Assembly (NCBI GenBank): GCA_009840635.1
Contig: VXNL01000014.1
Coordinates: forward strand, 39,275-103,274
DNA: 64,000 bases
DNA from: Acidobacteriota bacterium
GTDB lineage: Bacteria > Acidobacteriota > Vicinamibacteria > Marinacidobacterales > Marinacidobacteraceae
Reading direction: 5' to 3'
Shown: piece by piece, positions 36,259 through 44,305 of the stretch
How positions within the stretch are numbered: the first letter of the stretch is position 1
How the letters are laid out: every line of letters begins with the position of its first letter
Program-made: the position numbers and the translations under genes
Notes under the pieces: generated by a model
The model's input: only the letters and a program-made list of their open reading frames with translations
Told to the model about the DNA's origin: nothing
Database searches by the model: none

Positions 36259-39200
36259 ATGTTGACCCGCCTCATCGAGTGGTCGCTCCGGAACCGCCTG
36301 TTCGTCCTCGTGCTGGCGGCGTTCCTCGCCGTCGCCGGGTTCCAGGCGCTCCGCGCCATACCGCTCGACGCACTGCCCGATCTCTCCGACGTCCAGGTGA
36401 TCGTGTTCACCGACTACCCGGGACAGGCCCCGCAGGTGGTCGAGGACCAGGTGACCTACCCGATCACCACCCAGATGCTCGCGGTTCCCTCGGCCACCGT
36501 GGTGCGCGGCTACTCCTTCTTCGGGTTCTCGTTCGTCTACGTGATCTTCGAGGACGGCACCGACCTCTACTGGGCGCGGAGCCGGGTTCTCGAATACCTC
36601 AACTACGTCAGCGGCAGACTGCCGGAGGGAGTCAGCCCCTCCCTGGGTCCCGACGCGAGCGGCGTCGGCTGGGCCTACATGTACGCCCTCCGCTCCGCGG
36701 ACCACGATCTCGCCGAACTGCGGTCGGTCCAGGACTGGTTCCTCAAGTACGAGCTCACCGCGGTCCAGGGAGTCTCGGAGGTGGCGAGCGTCGGCGGGTT
36801 CGTCCGGCAGTACCAGATCACCGTGGACCCGAACCGGCTGCGCGCCTACGACATTTCGCTCGCCCGCATCCGCGACGCCGTGCGGCGCAGCAACACCGAC
36901 GTGGGGGGCCGGGTCTTCGAGACCGCGGAGACCGAGTTCATGGTGCGCGGTGAGGGATACATCCAGGGGCTCGACGACGTGCGCCGCATCGCGCTCGGGG
37001 TGGACGCGTCCGGCACCCCGGTCACCGTCGAGGATGTCGCGACGGTCCAGTTCGGACCGGAGATCCGCCGGGGCCTCGCCGAGCTGAACGGCGAGGGGGA
37101 GGTGGTCGGCGGCATCGTCGTGGTGCGGTCCGGGGCGAACGTCCACGACGTCGTCGGACGGGTCAAGGCGCGGCTCGAGGAGCTCCAGGCCGGACTTCCG
37201 GAAGGAGTGGAGGTGGTGCCGGTCTACGACCGGACGGTGCTGATCGAGGACTCGGTCGCCACCCTCCGGGAAAAGCTGGTCGAGGAGATGGCGATCGTGG
37301 CGCTCGTCTGCGTCGTCTTCCTCCTGCACCTGCGCTCCGCGCTGGTCGCGGTGATCACGCTGCCGCTCGCGGTGCTGATGGCCTTCATCGTCATGTACTT
37401 CCAGGGGGTCGGAGCCAACATCATGTCGCTCGGCGGCATCGCGATCGCCATCGGCGCCATGGTGGACGCGGCGATCGTGATCGTGGAGAACGCCCACCGG
37501 CACCTGGAGCGGGACGGAGGCAAGGTGCCCCACTGGCGCATCATCGCGCGCGCCTCCACCGAGGTCGGGCCCACCCTGTTCTTCGCGCTCCTGGTGATCA
37601 CGATCTCGTTCGCGCCCATCTTCGCGCTGGAGGCGCAGGAGGGCCGGCTCTTCCGCCCGCTCGCGTTCACCAAGACCTACGCAATGGCTGCCGCGGCGCT
37701 GCTCTCCGTGACCCTCGTTCCGGTGCTCGCCGGCTTCTGGATCCGCGGGCGCATCCGGCCGGCGGGCCGCAACCCGGTCACCTGGCTGCTCATGGCGATC
37801 TACCGCCCGGTCCTGCGGCTGGTCCTGCGGTGGCGCTGGGCGGTGCTCGTCCTCACGCTCGCGGGGGCGGCCGCCACCGCGGTGCCCGTCTCGCGGCTCG
37901 GGTCGGAGTTCATGCCACCGCTCTGGGAGGGCGACCTGCTCTACATGCCGACGACCCTTCCCGGGGTCTCGATCACCAAGGCCCGCGAGGTGCTGCAGCA
38001 GACCGACCGGATCCTCCGGGACTTCCCCGAGGTGGAGACGGTCTTCGGGAAGGTCGGCCGGGCCGACACCGCGACCGACCCGGCCCCGCTGAGCATGATC
38101 GAGACGACGATCCTCCTGAAACCGGAGACCGAGTGGCGGCCCGGCATGACGCCGGACCGGCTCATCGCGGAGATGGACGACGCGATCCGCTTCCCCGGGC
38201 TCACGAACGCCTGGACGATGCCCATCAAGACCCGGATCGACATGCTGTCCACCGGCATCAAGACGCCGGTAGGGGTCAAGCTCTCCGGCCCCGACCTGAG
38301 CGTGCTCGAGGACCTGGGCAGCCGGGTCGAGGCCGTGGTGCGCGGCGTCCCGGGCACCCGGTCCGCCTACTCGGAACGGGCCATGGGAGGCAACTACCTG
38401 AACTTCGCCGTGCGCCGGGACGCGATCGCCCGCTACGGGCTGACCGTTAGCGACGTGCAGGAGGTCATTCAGTCGGCGATCGGCGGGATGAACATCACCA
38501 CCACCGTCGAGGGGCTCGAGCGCTATCCGGTGAACCTGCGTTACAGCCGCGACCTGCGCGACAACCCGTCGGAGTTCGGGGACATCCTGGTGCAGACGCC
38601 CACCCGGCAGCAGATTCCGCTGGGCTTCCTGGCGGACATGTCCTTCGTCAAGGGGCCGCCGGTCATCAAGAGCGAACAGTCCCGTCCGAACGCCTGGATC
38701 TACGTGGACATCGAGGACGTGGACGTGGGCAGCTACGTCGAAAACGCCCGGGCCGCGGTCGCCGAGGAGGTGGAGATCCCGACCGGTTACAGCCTGGGTT
38801 GGAGCGGCCAGTACGAGTTCCTGCTGCGCGCCCGGGAACGGATGGAGATCATGGTCCCGCTGACCCTGCTGCTCATCCTGCTCACCATCCAGATGAGCAC
38901 CCGCTCGGTGTCCCGCACGCTCATCGTGCTGACCGCGGTGCCCCTCTCGCTGGTCGGCACCTTCTGGCTGCTCCACGCGCTCGACTACAACCTGAGCATC
39001 GCGGTCGGGGTGGGGATCATCGCGCTCGCGGGGCTGAGCGCCGAGACCGGAGTGGTGATGCTGCTCTATCTGGACCGGTCCTGCGAAGCGGCCCGGGAGG
39101 CTGGGCGCCTCACGAACCGCGCCGAGCTGAGCGAGGCGGTCTTCGACGGGGCGCTCCGGCGCGTTCGCCCCGTCGCGATGCTCACCGCCACCACCGCGCT

Positions 39201-39372
39201 CGGACTGCTGCCGATCATGTGGAGCACCGGCGCCGGGTCCGACGTCATGAAACGGATCGCCGCCCCCATGGTGGGCGGGGTCGTCACCGCGGCGGCCGTG
39301 GTGCTGGTGGTGTTCCCGGCGATCTACTTCGTCTGGCGCGCGCGGGGGATGCCGCGCGGGGCTGCCGGCTGA
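36259..39372 (+). CDS. cusA: Copper/silver-exporting RND pump (CusA family)
   Basis: This 1037-residue HME-RND transporter has 12 helices and two large periplasmic loops. Opening IEWSLRNRLFVLVLAAFLA and AIPLDALPDLSDVQVIV are standard. TM4 carries the proton-relay Asp in IGAMVDAAIVIVENAH (~residue 403). The periplasmic IKTRIDMLSTGIKTPVGVK, with the Met involved in Cu+/Ag+ transfer, is the group signature. It exports monovalent metal using the proton gradient. It starts 7 bases after cusB. Confidence 0.95.
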   Translation: MLTRLIEWSLRNRLFVLVLAAFLAVAGFQALRAIPLDALPDLSDVQVIVFTDYPGQAPQVVEDQVTYPITTQMLAVPSATVVRGYSFFGFSFVYVIFEDGTDLYWARSRVLEYLNYVSGRLPEGVSPSLGPDASGVGWAYMYALRSADHDLAELRSVQDWFLKYELTAVQGVSEVASVGGFVRQYQITVDPNRLRAYDISLARIRDAVRRSNTDVGGRVFETAETEFMVRGEGYIQGLDDVRRIALGVDASGTPVTVEDVATVQFGPEIRRGLAELNGEGEVVGGIVVVRSGANVHDVVGRVKARLEELQAGLPEGVEVVPVYDRTVLIEDSVATLREKLVEEMAIVALVCVVFLLHLRSALVAVITLPLAVLMAFIVMYFQGVGANIMSLGGIAIAIGAMVDAAIVIVENAHRHLERDGGKVPHWRIIARASTEVGPTLFFALLVITISFAPIFALEAQEGRLFRPLAFTKTYAMAAAALLSVTLVPVLAGFWIRGRIRPAGRNPVTWLLMAIYRPVLRLVLRWRWAVLVLTLAGAAATAVPVSRLGSEFMPPLWEGDLLYMPTTLPGVSITKAREVLQQTDRILRDFPEVETVFGKVGRADTATDPAPLSMIETTILLKPETEWRPGMTPDRLIAEMDDAIRFPGLTNAWTMPIKTRIDMLSTGIKTPVGVKLSGPDLSVLEDLGSRVEAVVRGVPGTRSAYSERAMGGNYLNFAVRRDAIARYGLTVSDVQEVIQSAIGGMNITTTVEGLERYPVNLRYSRDLRDNPSEFGDILVQTPTRQQIPLGFLADMSFVKGPPVIKSEQSRPNAWIYVDIEDVDVGSYVENARAAVAEEVEIPTGYSLGWSGQYEFLLRARERMEIMVPLTLLLILLTIQMSTRSVSRTLIVLTAVPLSLVGTFWLLHALDYNLSIAVGVGIIALAGLSAETGVVMLLYLDRSCEAAREAGRLTNRAELSEAVFDGALRRVRPVAMLTATTALGLLPIMWSTGAGSDVMKRIAAPMVGGVVTAAAVVLVVFPAIYFVWRARGMPRGAAG

Positions 39373-39433
39373 CTCCCGACGCCAGCGGCGGCGCTCCGCG
39401 TCCGGCGTCTCGCCGAGGGGGTAGAGTCAGGTC

Positions 39434-40159
39434 GTGAAGCGGCTGCTGCGGCTCGACTGGGACATCGTCGCGGGGATCCTCGCCGCGATCGCGGCGATCG
39501 TGCTCCATCTGCTCCACATCGTGGCGGTGGACGTGCTGCTCACGATCACGCTGGTCCTGCTGGCGCTGCTGCTCTTCCGTGACCTCCGGCGGGAGGGACA
39601 GGACGAACGGGTGGCGGCGACGATCCGAGAAACCCGGGCCGAGGTCGGCGAGCTGCGTCGCGCGCTGGCGCCGCCGGAGGCGATCCTGATCGGGCCGCGC
39701 CTCCTCCAGGCCGAGAGCCGCCGGTTCGCGGAGGCGGCGCACGGCCGGATGGTCTGGTTCAACATGTGCTTCGCGATGTTCCGGTCGCAGGAGGTGTTCG
39801 ACCTCATGCTGCGTCCCGCCATCGAGAACCCGCGGGTCGAAACCATCGAGTTCATCTCCGGCCACGGGGAACGGGAGCGCTGGGACCGCTTCATGGCGCC
39901 GAAGATCAAGGCGTGCCGCGGCGCCGCGAAGGTGGCCGAACCGCGCTGGCGGGAACTGCCGGAAACGGTCTCCTTCATCCTGGCCGAGTTCGAGCCCGAC
40001 GGCGCGACGGAGGCGCTCCTCAGCTTCTGGGGCGAGCCGTTCATGTCACGGACCCACGGAGCGCAGGTGCCCCGTTACACCTTCCGGATCGCGGGCCACT
40101 CGGACCTGATCGCCCAGTTCGTCGAGATGGAGCGGCATCACCGCCGCGGCGAGGACTGA
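39434..40159 (+). CDS. Hypothetical protein with two N-terminal membrane helices
   Basis: The 241-residue protein starts with GTG. Two adjacent helices (IVAGILAAIAAIVLHLLHIV and VLLTITLVLLALLLF) are followed by a charged coiled-coil-like stretch (~50-80) and a soluble domain with FNMCFAMFRSQEVFDLML and IEFISGHGERERWDRF. It recalls a small nucleotide- or phospholipid-handling domain but I cannot place it. It follows cusA by 61 bases and overlaps the convergent gene by 22 bases. Confidence 0.6.
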   Translation: MKRLLRLDWDIVAGILAAIAAIVLHLLHIVAVDVLLTITLVLLALLLFRDLRREGQDERVAATIRETRAEVGELRRALAPPEAILIGPRLLQAESRRFAEAAHGRMVWFNMCFAMFRSQEVFDLMLRPAIENPRVETIEFISGHGERERWDRFMAPKIKACRGAAKVAEPRWRELPETVSFILAEFEPDGATEALLSFWGEPFMSRTHGAQVPRYTFRIAGHSDLIAQFVEMERHHRRGED

Positions 40160-40998
40160 CCGGCCTCGCCGCCAACGGCGGACGCCGGCAGCGCCAGTAA
40201 CCCGATCCCGGCCAGCAGGGCGAGGTCCGCAAACAGGAGCGGCGCGAACGGCGGCGCTCCGTGGACGAACGCCTCGAAGGGCCGTCCGCCGATGGCGCTG
40301 ATGCCGGCATCGAGGTGGAGCCAGAAGCCGAGGAGTCCGACGCTCACCTGGAGGAGCAGCGTCAGCACCGCAAGGCGGACGAGTCCTGGCGCCGGCGCGT
40401 GCCGCAGCCCGACGAGTACCAGGCTGGACACCGCCAGGGCCGCCGCCCCCACCGGGATCCACTCGGTCCAATAGGAAAAGCCGTTCTGTTCGTGGTCGAG
40501 CAGCGAGAGCAGGAAATTGCCCGCGAACCCGCCAGCCGCGAACATCGTCACCCATTGGCCCCAGCCGAAGTCGTCATCGGCGGGACGGAAGAGACCGGCG
40601 CGGTTGGCGAGCAGCAGGAATCCGATCCCGGCGTAGGCGAGCGGCGCCACGAAGGGCGCCGCGTAGATGAGGCCGTCGAGGGCGAAGCGGCGGAAGAAGG
40701 CGCTCTCGAGGTGCAGGACCGTTCCCCAGATCCCCACCCCGACCGACAGCGCGCCGATCACTGCCCCGGCCCACCGCATCACGGGAACGTCGGGGCCGCG
40801 CCCGGAGGCGAGGAGTCCGAAGAGCACCAGGCCGCCGGCCAGCGAGAACCAGAGCGGCAGCCACTCGACCGGCTCGCGGAAGGAGTTCACCGAGTGGGCG
40901 AAAAAGATGTCCACCGCAAGGAACAACAGATTTCCGGCGAGGAAGCACTCGAGCAGGAGGCGCCGGCGCCGGCGCAGGTTCGGGAGCGACAGATTCAC
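40138..40998 (-). CDS. Hypothetical eight-helix membrane protein
   Basis: The 286-residue protein has about eight hydrophobic helices and starts MNLSLPNLRRRRRLLLECF. No family recognised. It lies 51 bases downstream of the octaheme cytochrome gene on the same strand, so it could be co-transcribed and act as its membrane partner; nothing in the sequence (no heme motif or quinone motif seen) proves this. Confidence 0.6.
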   Translation of the reverse strand: MNLSLPNLRRRRRLLLECFLAGNLLFLAVDIFFAHSVNSFREPVEWLPLWFSLAGGLVLFGLLASGRGPDVPVMRWAGAVIGALSVGVGIWGTVLHLESAFFRRFALDGLIYAAPFVAPLAYAGIGFLLLANRAGLFRPADDDFGWGQWVTMFAAGGFAGNFLLSLLDHEQNGFSYWTEWIPVGAAALAVSSLVLVGLRHAPAPGLVRLAVLTLLLQVSVGLLGFWLHLDAGISAIGGRPFEAFVHGAPPFAPLLFADLALLAGIGLLALPASAVGGEAGQSSPRR

Positions 40999-41049
40999 GG
41001 GATCGCCGGCGTCACTTCCGGAAGCCGCGCGCGGGAGGGCAGATCCCGA

Positions 41050-42291
41050 TCATTCGGGCGATAGTGCCGCGATCCGTTCCTCGATCTCGGTGATCCGGTT
41101 GATGAGGTCGTAGGTCCCGTGCCACTGCACGAAGTCGGCGCCGTCCATGAACGCCCCGTGCTTCACCGTGCGTCCCGCGTAGTGCCAGGCGTCGAAGAAC
41201 AGGAAATCGAGCGGCTCGTCGAAGGGCGCCTCGGTCAGGAGCCCCGCCTCCTGCACCGCCGCCATGCGCTCCATCAGCTCCGCAACGCGGGAGTTCGTGG
41301 TCTCCACCAATGCCTCGGCGTCGGCGTAGAACTGCTTGACCTGGTTCTCCGCGTGGCACTTGAGGCAGATGCCCTGCATCTCGGCCTGCGCCTGGTCGTA
41401 GTGCGGACGTTTCTCGGAGACCGGGGCGAAGAGCCACCACGAGAGCCGCTCGGTGGTGTCGTGGGTCACCTTGGCTCCCTCGAGGCCGCTCAGGTGGCAG
41501 GTGGCGCAGGTGGGCACCGGCATGTCGAAGGCGGTGAGCAGCTTCGGTTCGGCGTCCAGGTTCATCAGGTGCCGCTGGGCCTCGAAGAGGATGCCGTGCT
41601 TCGACTCGCTGTAGATCTCCTTCTGCGCGTGATCCGGCCCCATGTGGCACTGCCCGCAGGTGGCCGGCGCCCGGGCGAGCGAGATCGCGGTGGAGTGCCG
41701 GCTGTGGCAGGCCGTGCAGGTCCCGATGGAGCCGTCGGCGTTCGGACGCCCGATGTCGTGGCAGCCGAGGCAGCCGGAGACCGTGGTGGGCGAGCCTTCG
41801 AGCCGCGCGAGCGCGTTCGGCGGGCGCTCTACCGCTCCGGGGTGGATTTCCTCGGCGCGGGCGATCCGCTCGGCGGGGAACGTCGCGGGATACCCCTCGG
41901 TCCCCATGACCGCCGCGTAGGCGGGGAGCGCGTGCCGGCTGCGTTCGAACTGGCGCACCTCGTCGGCGTGGCAGTCCCGGCAGGCGAGCGCGGTGGTGGC
42001 GGTGGTGATCTCGAAACCGTGGTGTTCGAGGGCCGTCTGTCCGGGACGCACCTGGTGGCAGTCGAGGCAGGTCACCCCGGCGCCCGCGTGCGCGCTCATC
42101 TCGAACTGCGCCACCACCGCCCCCGTCTCGTTGCGGTGACAGTTCGCGCACTCGCCGCTCGCCCGGATCTGCTCGGGAGTCCTGCCGGCCACCCGCGGAC
42201 GGGCGCTGTGGAGCAGGACCGCCCCGGCGACCAGCACGCCGGCGACGCCCACGACCGCCACCAGGTCGCGGAAGCGGATACCGGCAAACAT
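41050..42291 (-). CDS. Octaheme c-type cytochrome of the hydroxylamine oxidoreductase (HAO) superfamily
   Basis: The 413-residue protein has an N-terminal membrane anchor (~8-28) and exactly eight CxxCH heme-binding motifs: CANCH, CLDCH, CRDCH, CLGCH, CTACH, CGQCH, CATCH and CLKCH. The segment GPDHAQKEIYSESKHGI between hemes 6 and 7 is typical of HAO-like octaheme proteins. Members oxidise hydroxylamine or hydrazine, or reduce nitrite/hydroxylamine to ammonium when the cross-linking Tyr is missing. A Tyr occurs after heme 8 (KQFYADAEAL), but I cannot tell whether it is the cross-linking one. No haoB, cytochrome c554 or cM552 gene is adjacent. Confidence 0.85.
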   Translation of the reverse strand: MFAGIRFRDLVAVVGVAGVLVAGAVLLHSARPRVAGRTPEQIRASGECANCHRNETGAVVAQFEMSAHAGAGVTCLDCHQVRPGQTALEHHGFEITTATTALACRDCHADEVRQFERSRHALPAYAAVMGTEGYPATFPAERIARAEEIHPGAVERPPNALARLEGSPTTVSGCLGCHDIGRPNADGSIGTCTACHSRHSTAISLARAPATCGQCHMGPDHAQKEIYSESKHGILFEAQRHLMNLDAEPKLLTAFDMPVPTCATCHLSGLEGAKVTHDTTERLSWWLFAPVSEKRPHYDQAQAEMQGICLKCHAENQVKQFYADAEALVETTNSRVAELMERMAAVQEAGLLTEAPFDEPLDFLFFDAWHYAGRTVKHGAFMDGADFVQWHGTYDLINRITEIEERIAALSPE

Positions 42292-42367
42292 CAGCGGGCC
42301 TCCATGAGGGACTCCGCCGGGATGCTAGCGATTTCCCTCACGCCGCAGAATCAGAGTCTTCGACGGA

Positions 42368-42391
42368 TGATATTATTATGGTGCTGTAATG
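42368..42391 (+). promoter_or_regulatory. AT-rich promoter/operator region of the second toxin-antitoxin pair
   Basis: A locally AT-rich stretch (ATGATATTATTATGG, then GTAATG) in an otherwise GC-rich region. TATTAT at 42371 could be a -10 box, and ATTA...TAAT forms a short inverted repeat that an RHH antitoxin could bind. Confidence 0.35.
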
Positions 42392-42649
42392 ATGATTCGC
42401 ACTCAGATCTCGCTCGATTCCGAGCGTCACGCCCAGGCGCGCGCACGGGCGGCGGAGCTCGGCGTTTCGCTCGCCGAGTACATGCGGCGTCTGGTGGACG
42501 GGGATGTCGCGCGACCTCCCCGGACGGCGGATCGCTCCGTCGTTTTCGATCTCGGGGGCGGCACGCCGACGGACATCGCCAGGGAAAAGGACCGCATGAT
42601 CGCGGAAGCCGTAGCCGCTTCGGTCGGTGACGCCGCCGGCAAGCGGTGA
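42389..42649 (+). CDS. Ribbon-helix-helix antitoxin (VapB-like)
   Basis: The 86-residue protein has an N-terminal RHH DNA-binding motif (RTQISLDSERHAQARARAAELGVSLAEYMRRLV) and an acidic/Gly-rich tail for toxin binding. The stop overlaps the toxin GTG by 4 bases (GTGA). Two consecutive ATGs open the gene. Confidence 0.82.
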   Translation: MMIRTQISLDSERHAQARARAAELGVSLAEYMRRLVDGDVARPPRTADRSVVFDLGGGTPTDIAREKDRMIAEAVAASVGDAAGKR

Positions 42650-43059
42650 GCGTCTTCGTCGACACCTCCGCCTGGTTCGCGGCAGCCCACACGCGCGACC
42701 GAAGGAACGGCCGCGCCAAAGAACTCCTCTTGGCGCCAGAGACCCTTGTCACCAGTGATCACGTGCTCATCGAGACGTGGCGCCTCCTCCACCATTTCGT
42801 CTCGGTGGACGCGGCCGAGCGTTTCTGGGAGGGACTCAGGGGTGGGGTAGCAACGGTGGAGACCACGACCGCGGCGGATCTCGACGCCGCCTGGGAGATT
42901 GGGACGGCGTTCCCCGATCAGGATTTTTCCGTCGTGGACCGCACCTCGTTCGCGCTCATGGTCCGCCTCGGCATTTCGAGAGTCATTTCGTTCGACCGCG
43001 ACTTCGCCGTGTTTCGCTACGGCACCCGGCGCCAGACTGCATTCACCGTCCTCCGTTAG
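42646..43059 (+). CDS. vapC: PIN-domain ribonuclease toxin (VapC family)
   Basis: The 137-residue PIN protein has acidic residues in VFVDTSAWFAA, VLIETWRLL, DQDFSVVDRTSFALM and SFDRDFAVFRYG, the usual metal-binding set. It is translationally coupled to the RHH antitoxin upstream. This is an unrelated second pair to the one at 5.8-6.5 kb, which uses a Phd-type antitoxin. Confidence 0.85.
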   Translation: MSVFVDTSAWFAAAHTRDRRNGRAKELLLAPETLVTSDHVLIETWRLLHHFVSVDAAERFWEGLRGGVATVETTTAADLDAAWEIGTAFPDQDFSVVDRTSFALMVRLGISRVISFDRDFAVFRYGTRRQTAFTVLR

Positions 43060-43097
43060 CCGCTCCCGGCGAGCGTCGCGGAGCACTCGATCCGCCG

Positions 43098-44300
43098 CTA
43101 CGCGGCCGCCCGCCAGGGAATGGCCCGGGGATAGCGGCGGCCGTTGAGGCGCTTCCCCACCCAGGTGGAGCGCACCCCGTAGTGGTAGGTGACAAGAGTG
43201 ATGGCGGATGCAACACCGAGGGCGAGCGCGAACTTGATGAGACCGGGACCGTCCCACCCCGCCAGCAGCGGCGGTAGCGCGACGGTGATCGGCAGGTGGA
43301 CCAGGTACATCCAGTAGGAAGCGTCGGAGAGATAGCGCCAGCCGGGGCTTGGAGCGTCGAGCCAGCGGCGGAACAGGCCGAGGAAGCCGAGGACGAAGAG
43401 CCACATCGAGACTGCGAGCAGGAGCATGCCCGCACCGTGCGCGAAGGGCGCCTCCGCCGGCGCCATCCCGAGGTACGGCACCACCACCGCCAGGTAAAGG
43501 GCGTGGAAGAAGAGGCCACCTCCGAGGCGCGCCAGGCAGCCGTCGCGGAGGTGGCCGAAGCTGCCGCCGCGGCCGTGCTCCAACCAGCCGAAGACGAAGA
43601 AGACCCCGTAGGCCAGGAGCAGCCGCAGCGGCGGCAGCAGCGTGCCGTCGGTCTCCAGTTCCCAGGCCTGCATCGGCGCGAGCGTCAGCGCGGTGATCCC
43701 CACCAGCACGAGGAACGTCCAGCGGCGGGCGAGAATCTTCCGCGCGATGTCGGCGAGCCGGCACCCTCCCCCCGGCCAGAGCCACACGAATGCGGACCGG
43801 AACAGGGCGGCGGCGGCCGACAGGATCAGCAGCTGGTACAGGAACCAGAGGTGCATCAGATCGACCCCGCCGGGCTCCGACCCCGGCGCCGGCGCCAGCG
43901 GAACGCCGGAGCGGGACGCCGCGAAGACCCAAGCCGCCGCGGTCAGCGGGAAGAGGAGGATCCAACTGCCCACCAGCGGAACGCCGATCCGGCTCAGGCG
44001 GTGGCGCAGGAACGCGCCCGTGCCGCGCCTTTCGACCAGGAACGACGCGAAGAATCCGGCCACCGCGAAGAACGCCGGCATCCGGAACGTGTGGATGAGG
44101 CTGACCAGCCAGCCAAACCAGTCGCTCGCCTGCCGATCCTGGTAGGGCCACTCCCCCGACGAGAGTTCGGGGACGTAGCTGAGGGCGGTGTGCAGCACCA
44201 GCCCGAGCAGCATCATCACCGCGCGCAGCGCGTCCAGCGAGTGAATCCGCGCCCGGGCAGGACGCGGCGGGGTGCCGGTTACCGCTCCGTCGCGCGGCAC
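43098..44300 (-). CDS. Acyltransferase 3 family membrane protein (OpgC-like)
   Basis: The 400-residue protein has about ten helices. The N-terminal RIHSLDALRAVMMLLGLVLHTALSY (His in helix 1) and FRMPAFFAVAGFFASFLVERRG are the acyltransferase-3/OpgC patterns. Members O-acylate sugars or glucans at the membrane. It begins 5 bases after the maeB stop and may be co-transcribed with it, though no functional link is apparent. Confidence 0.83.
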   Translation of the reverse strand: MPRDGAVTGTPPRPARARIHSLDALRAVMMLLGLVLHTALSYVPELSSGEWPYQDRQASDWFGWLVSLIHTFRMPAFFAVAGFFASFLVERRGTGAFLRHRLSRIGVPLVGSWILLFPLTAAAWVFAASRSGVPLAPAPGSEPGGVDLMHLWFLYQLLILSAAAALFRSAFVWLWPGGGCRLADIARKILARRWTFLVLVGITALTLAPMQAWELETDGTLLPPLRLLLAYGVFFVFGWLEHGRGGSFGHLRDGCLARLGGGLFFHALYLAVVVPYLGMAPAEAPFAHGAGMLLLAVSMWLFVLGFLGLFRRWLDAPSPGWRYLSDASYWMYLVHLPITVALPPLLAGWDGPGLIKFALALGVASAITLVTYHYGVRSTWVGKRLNGRRYPRAIPWRAAA

Positions 44301-44305
44301 ACGCC

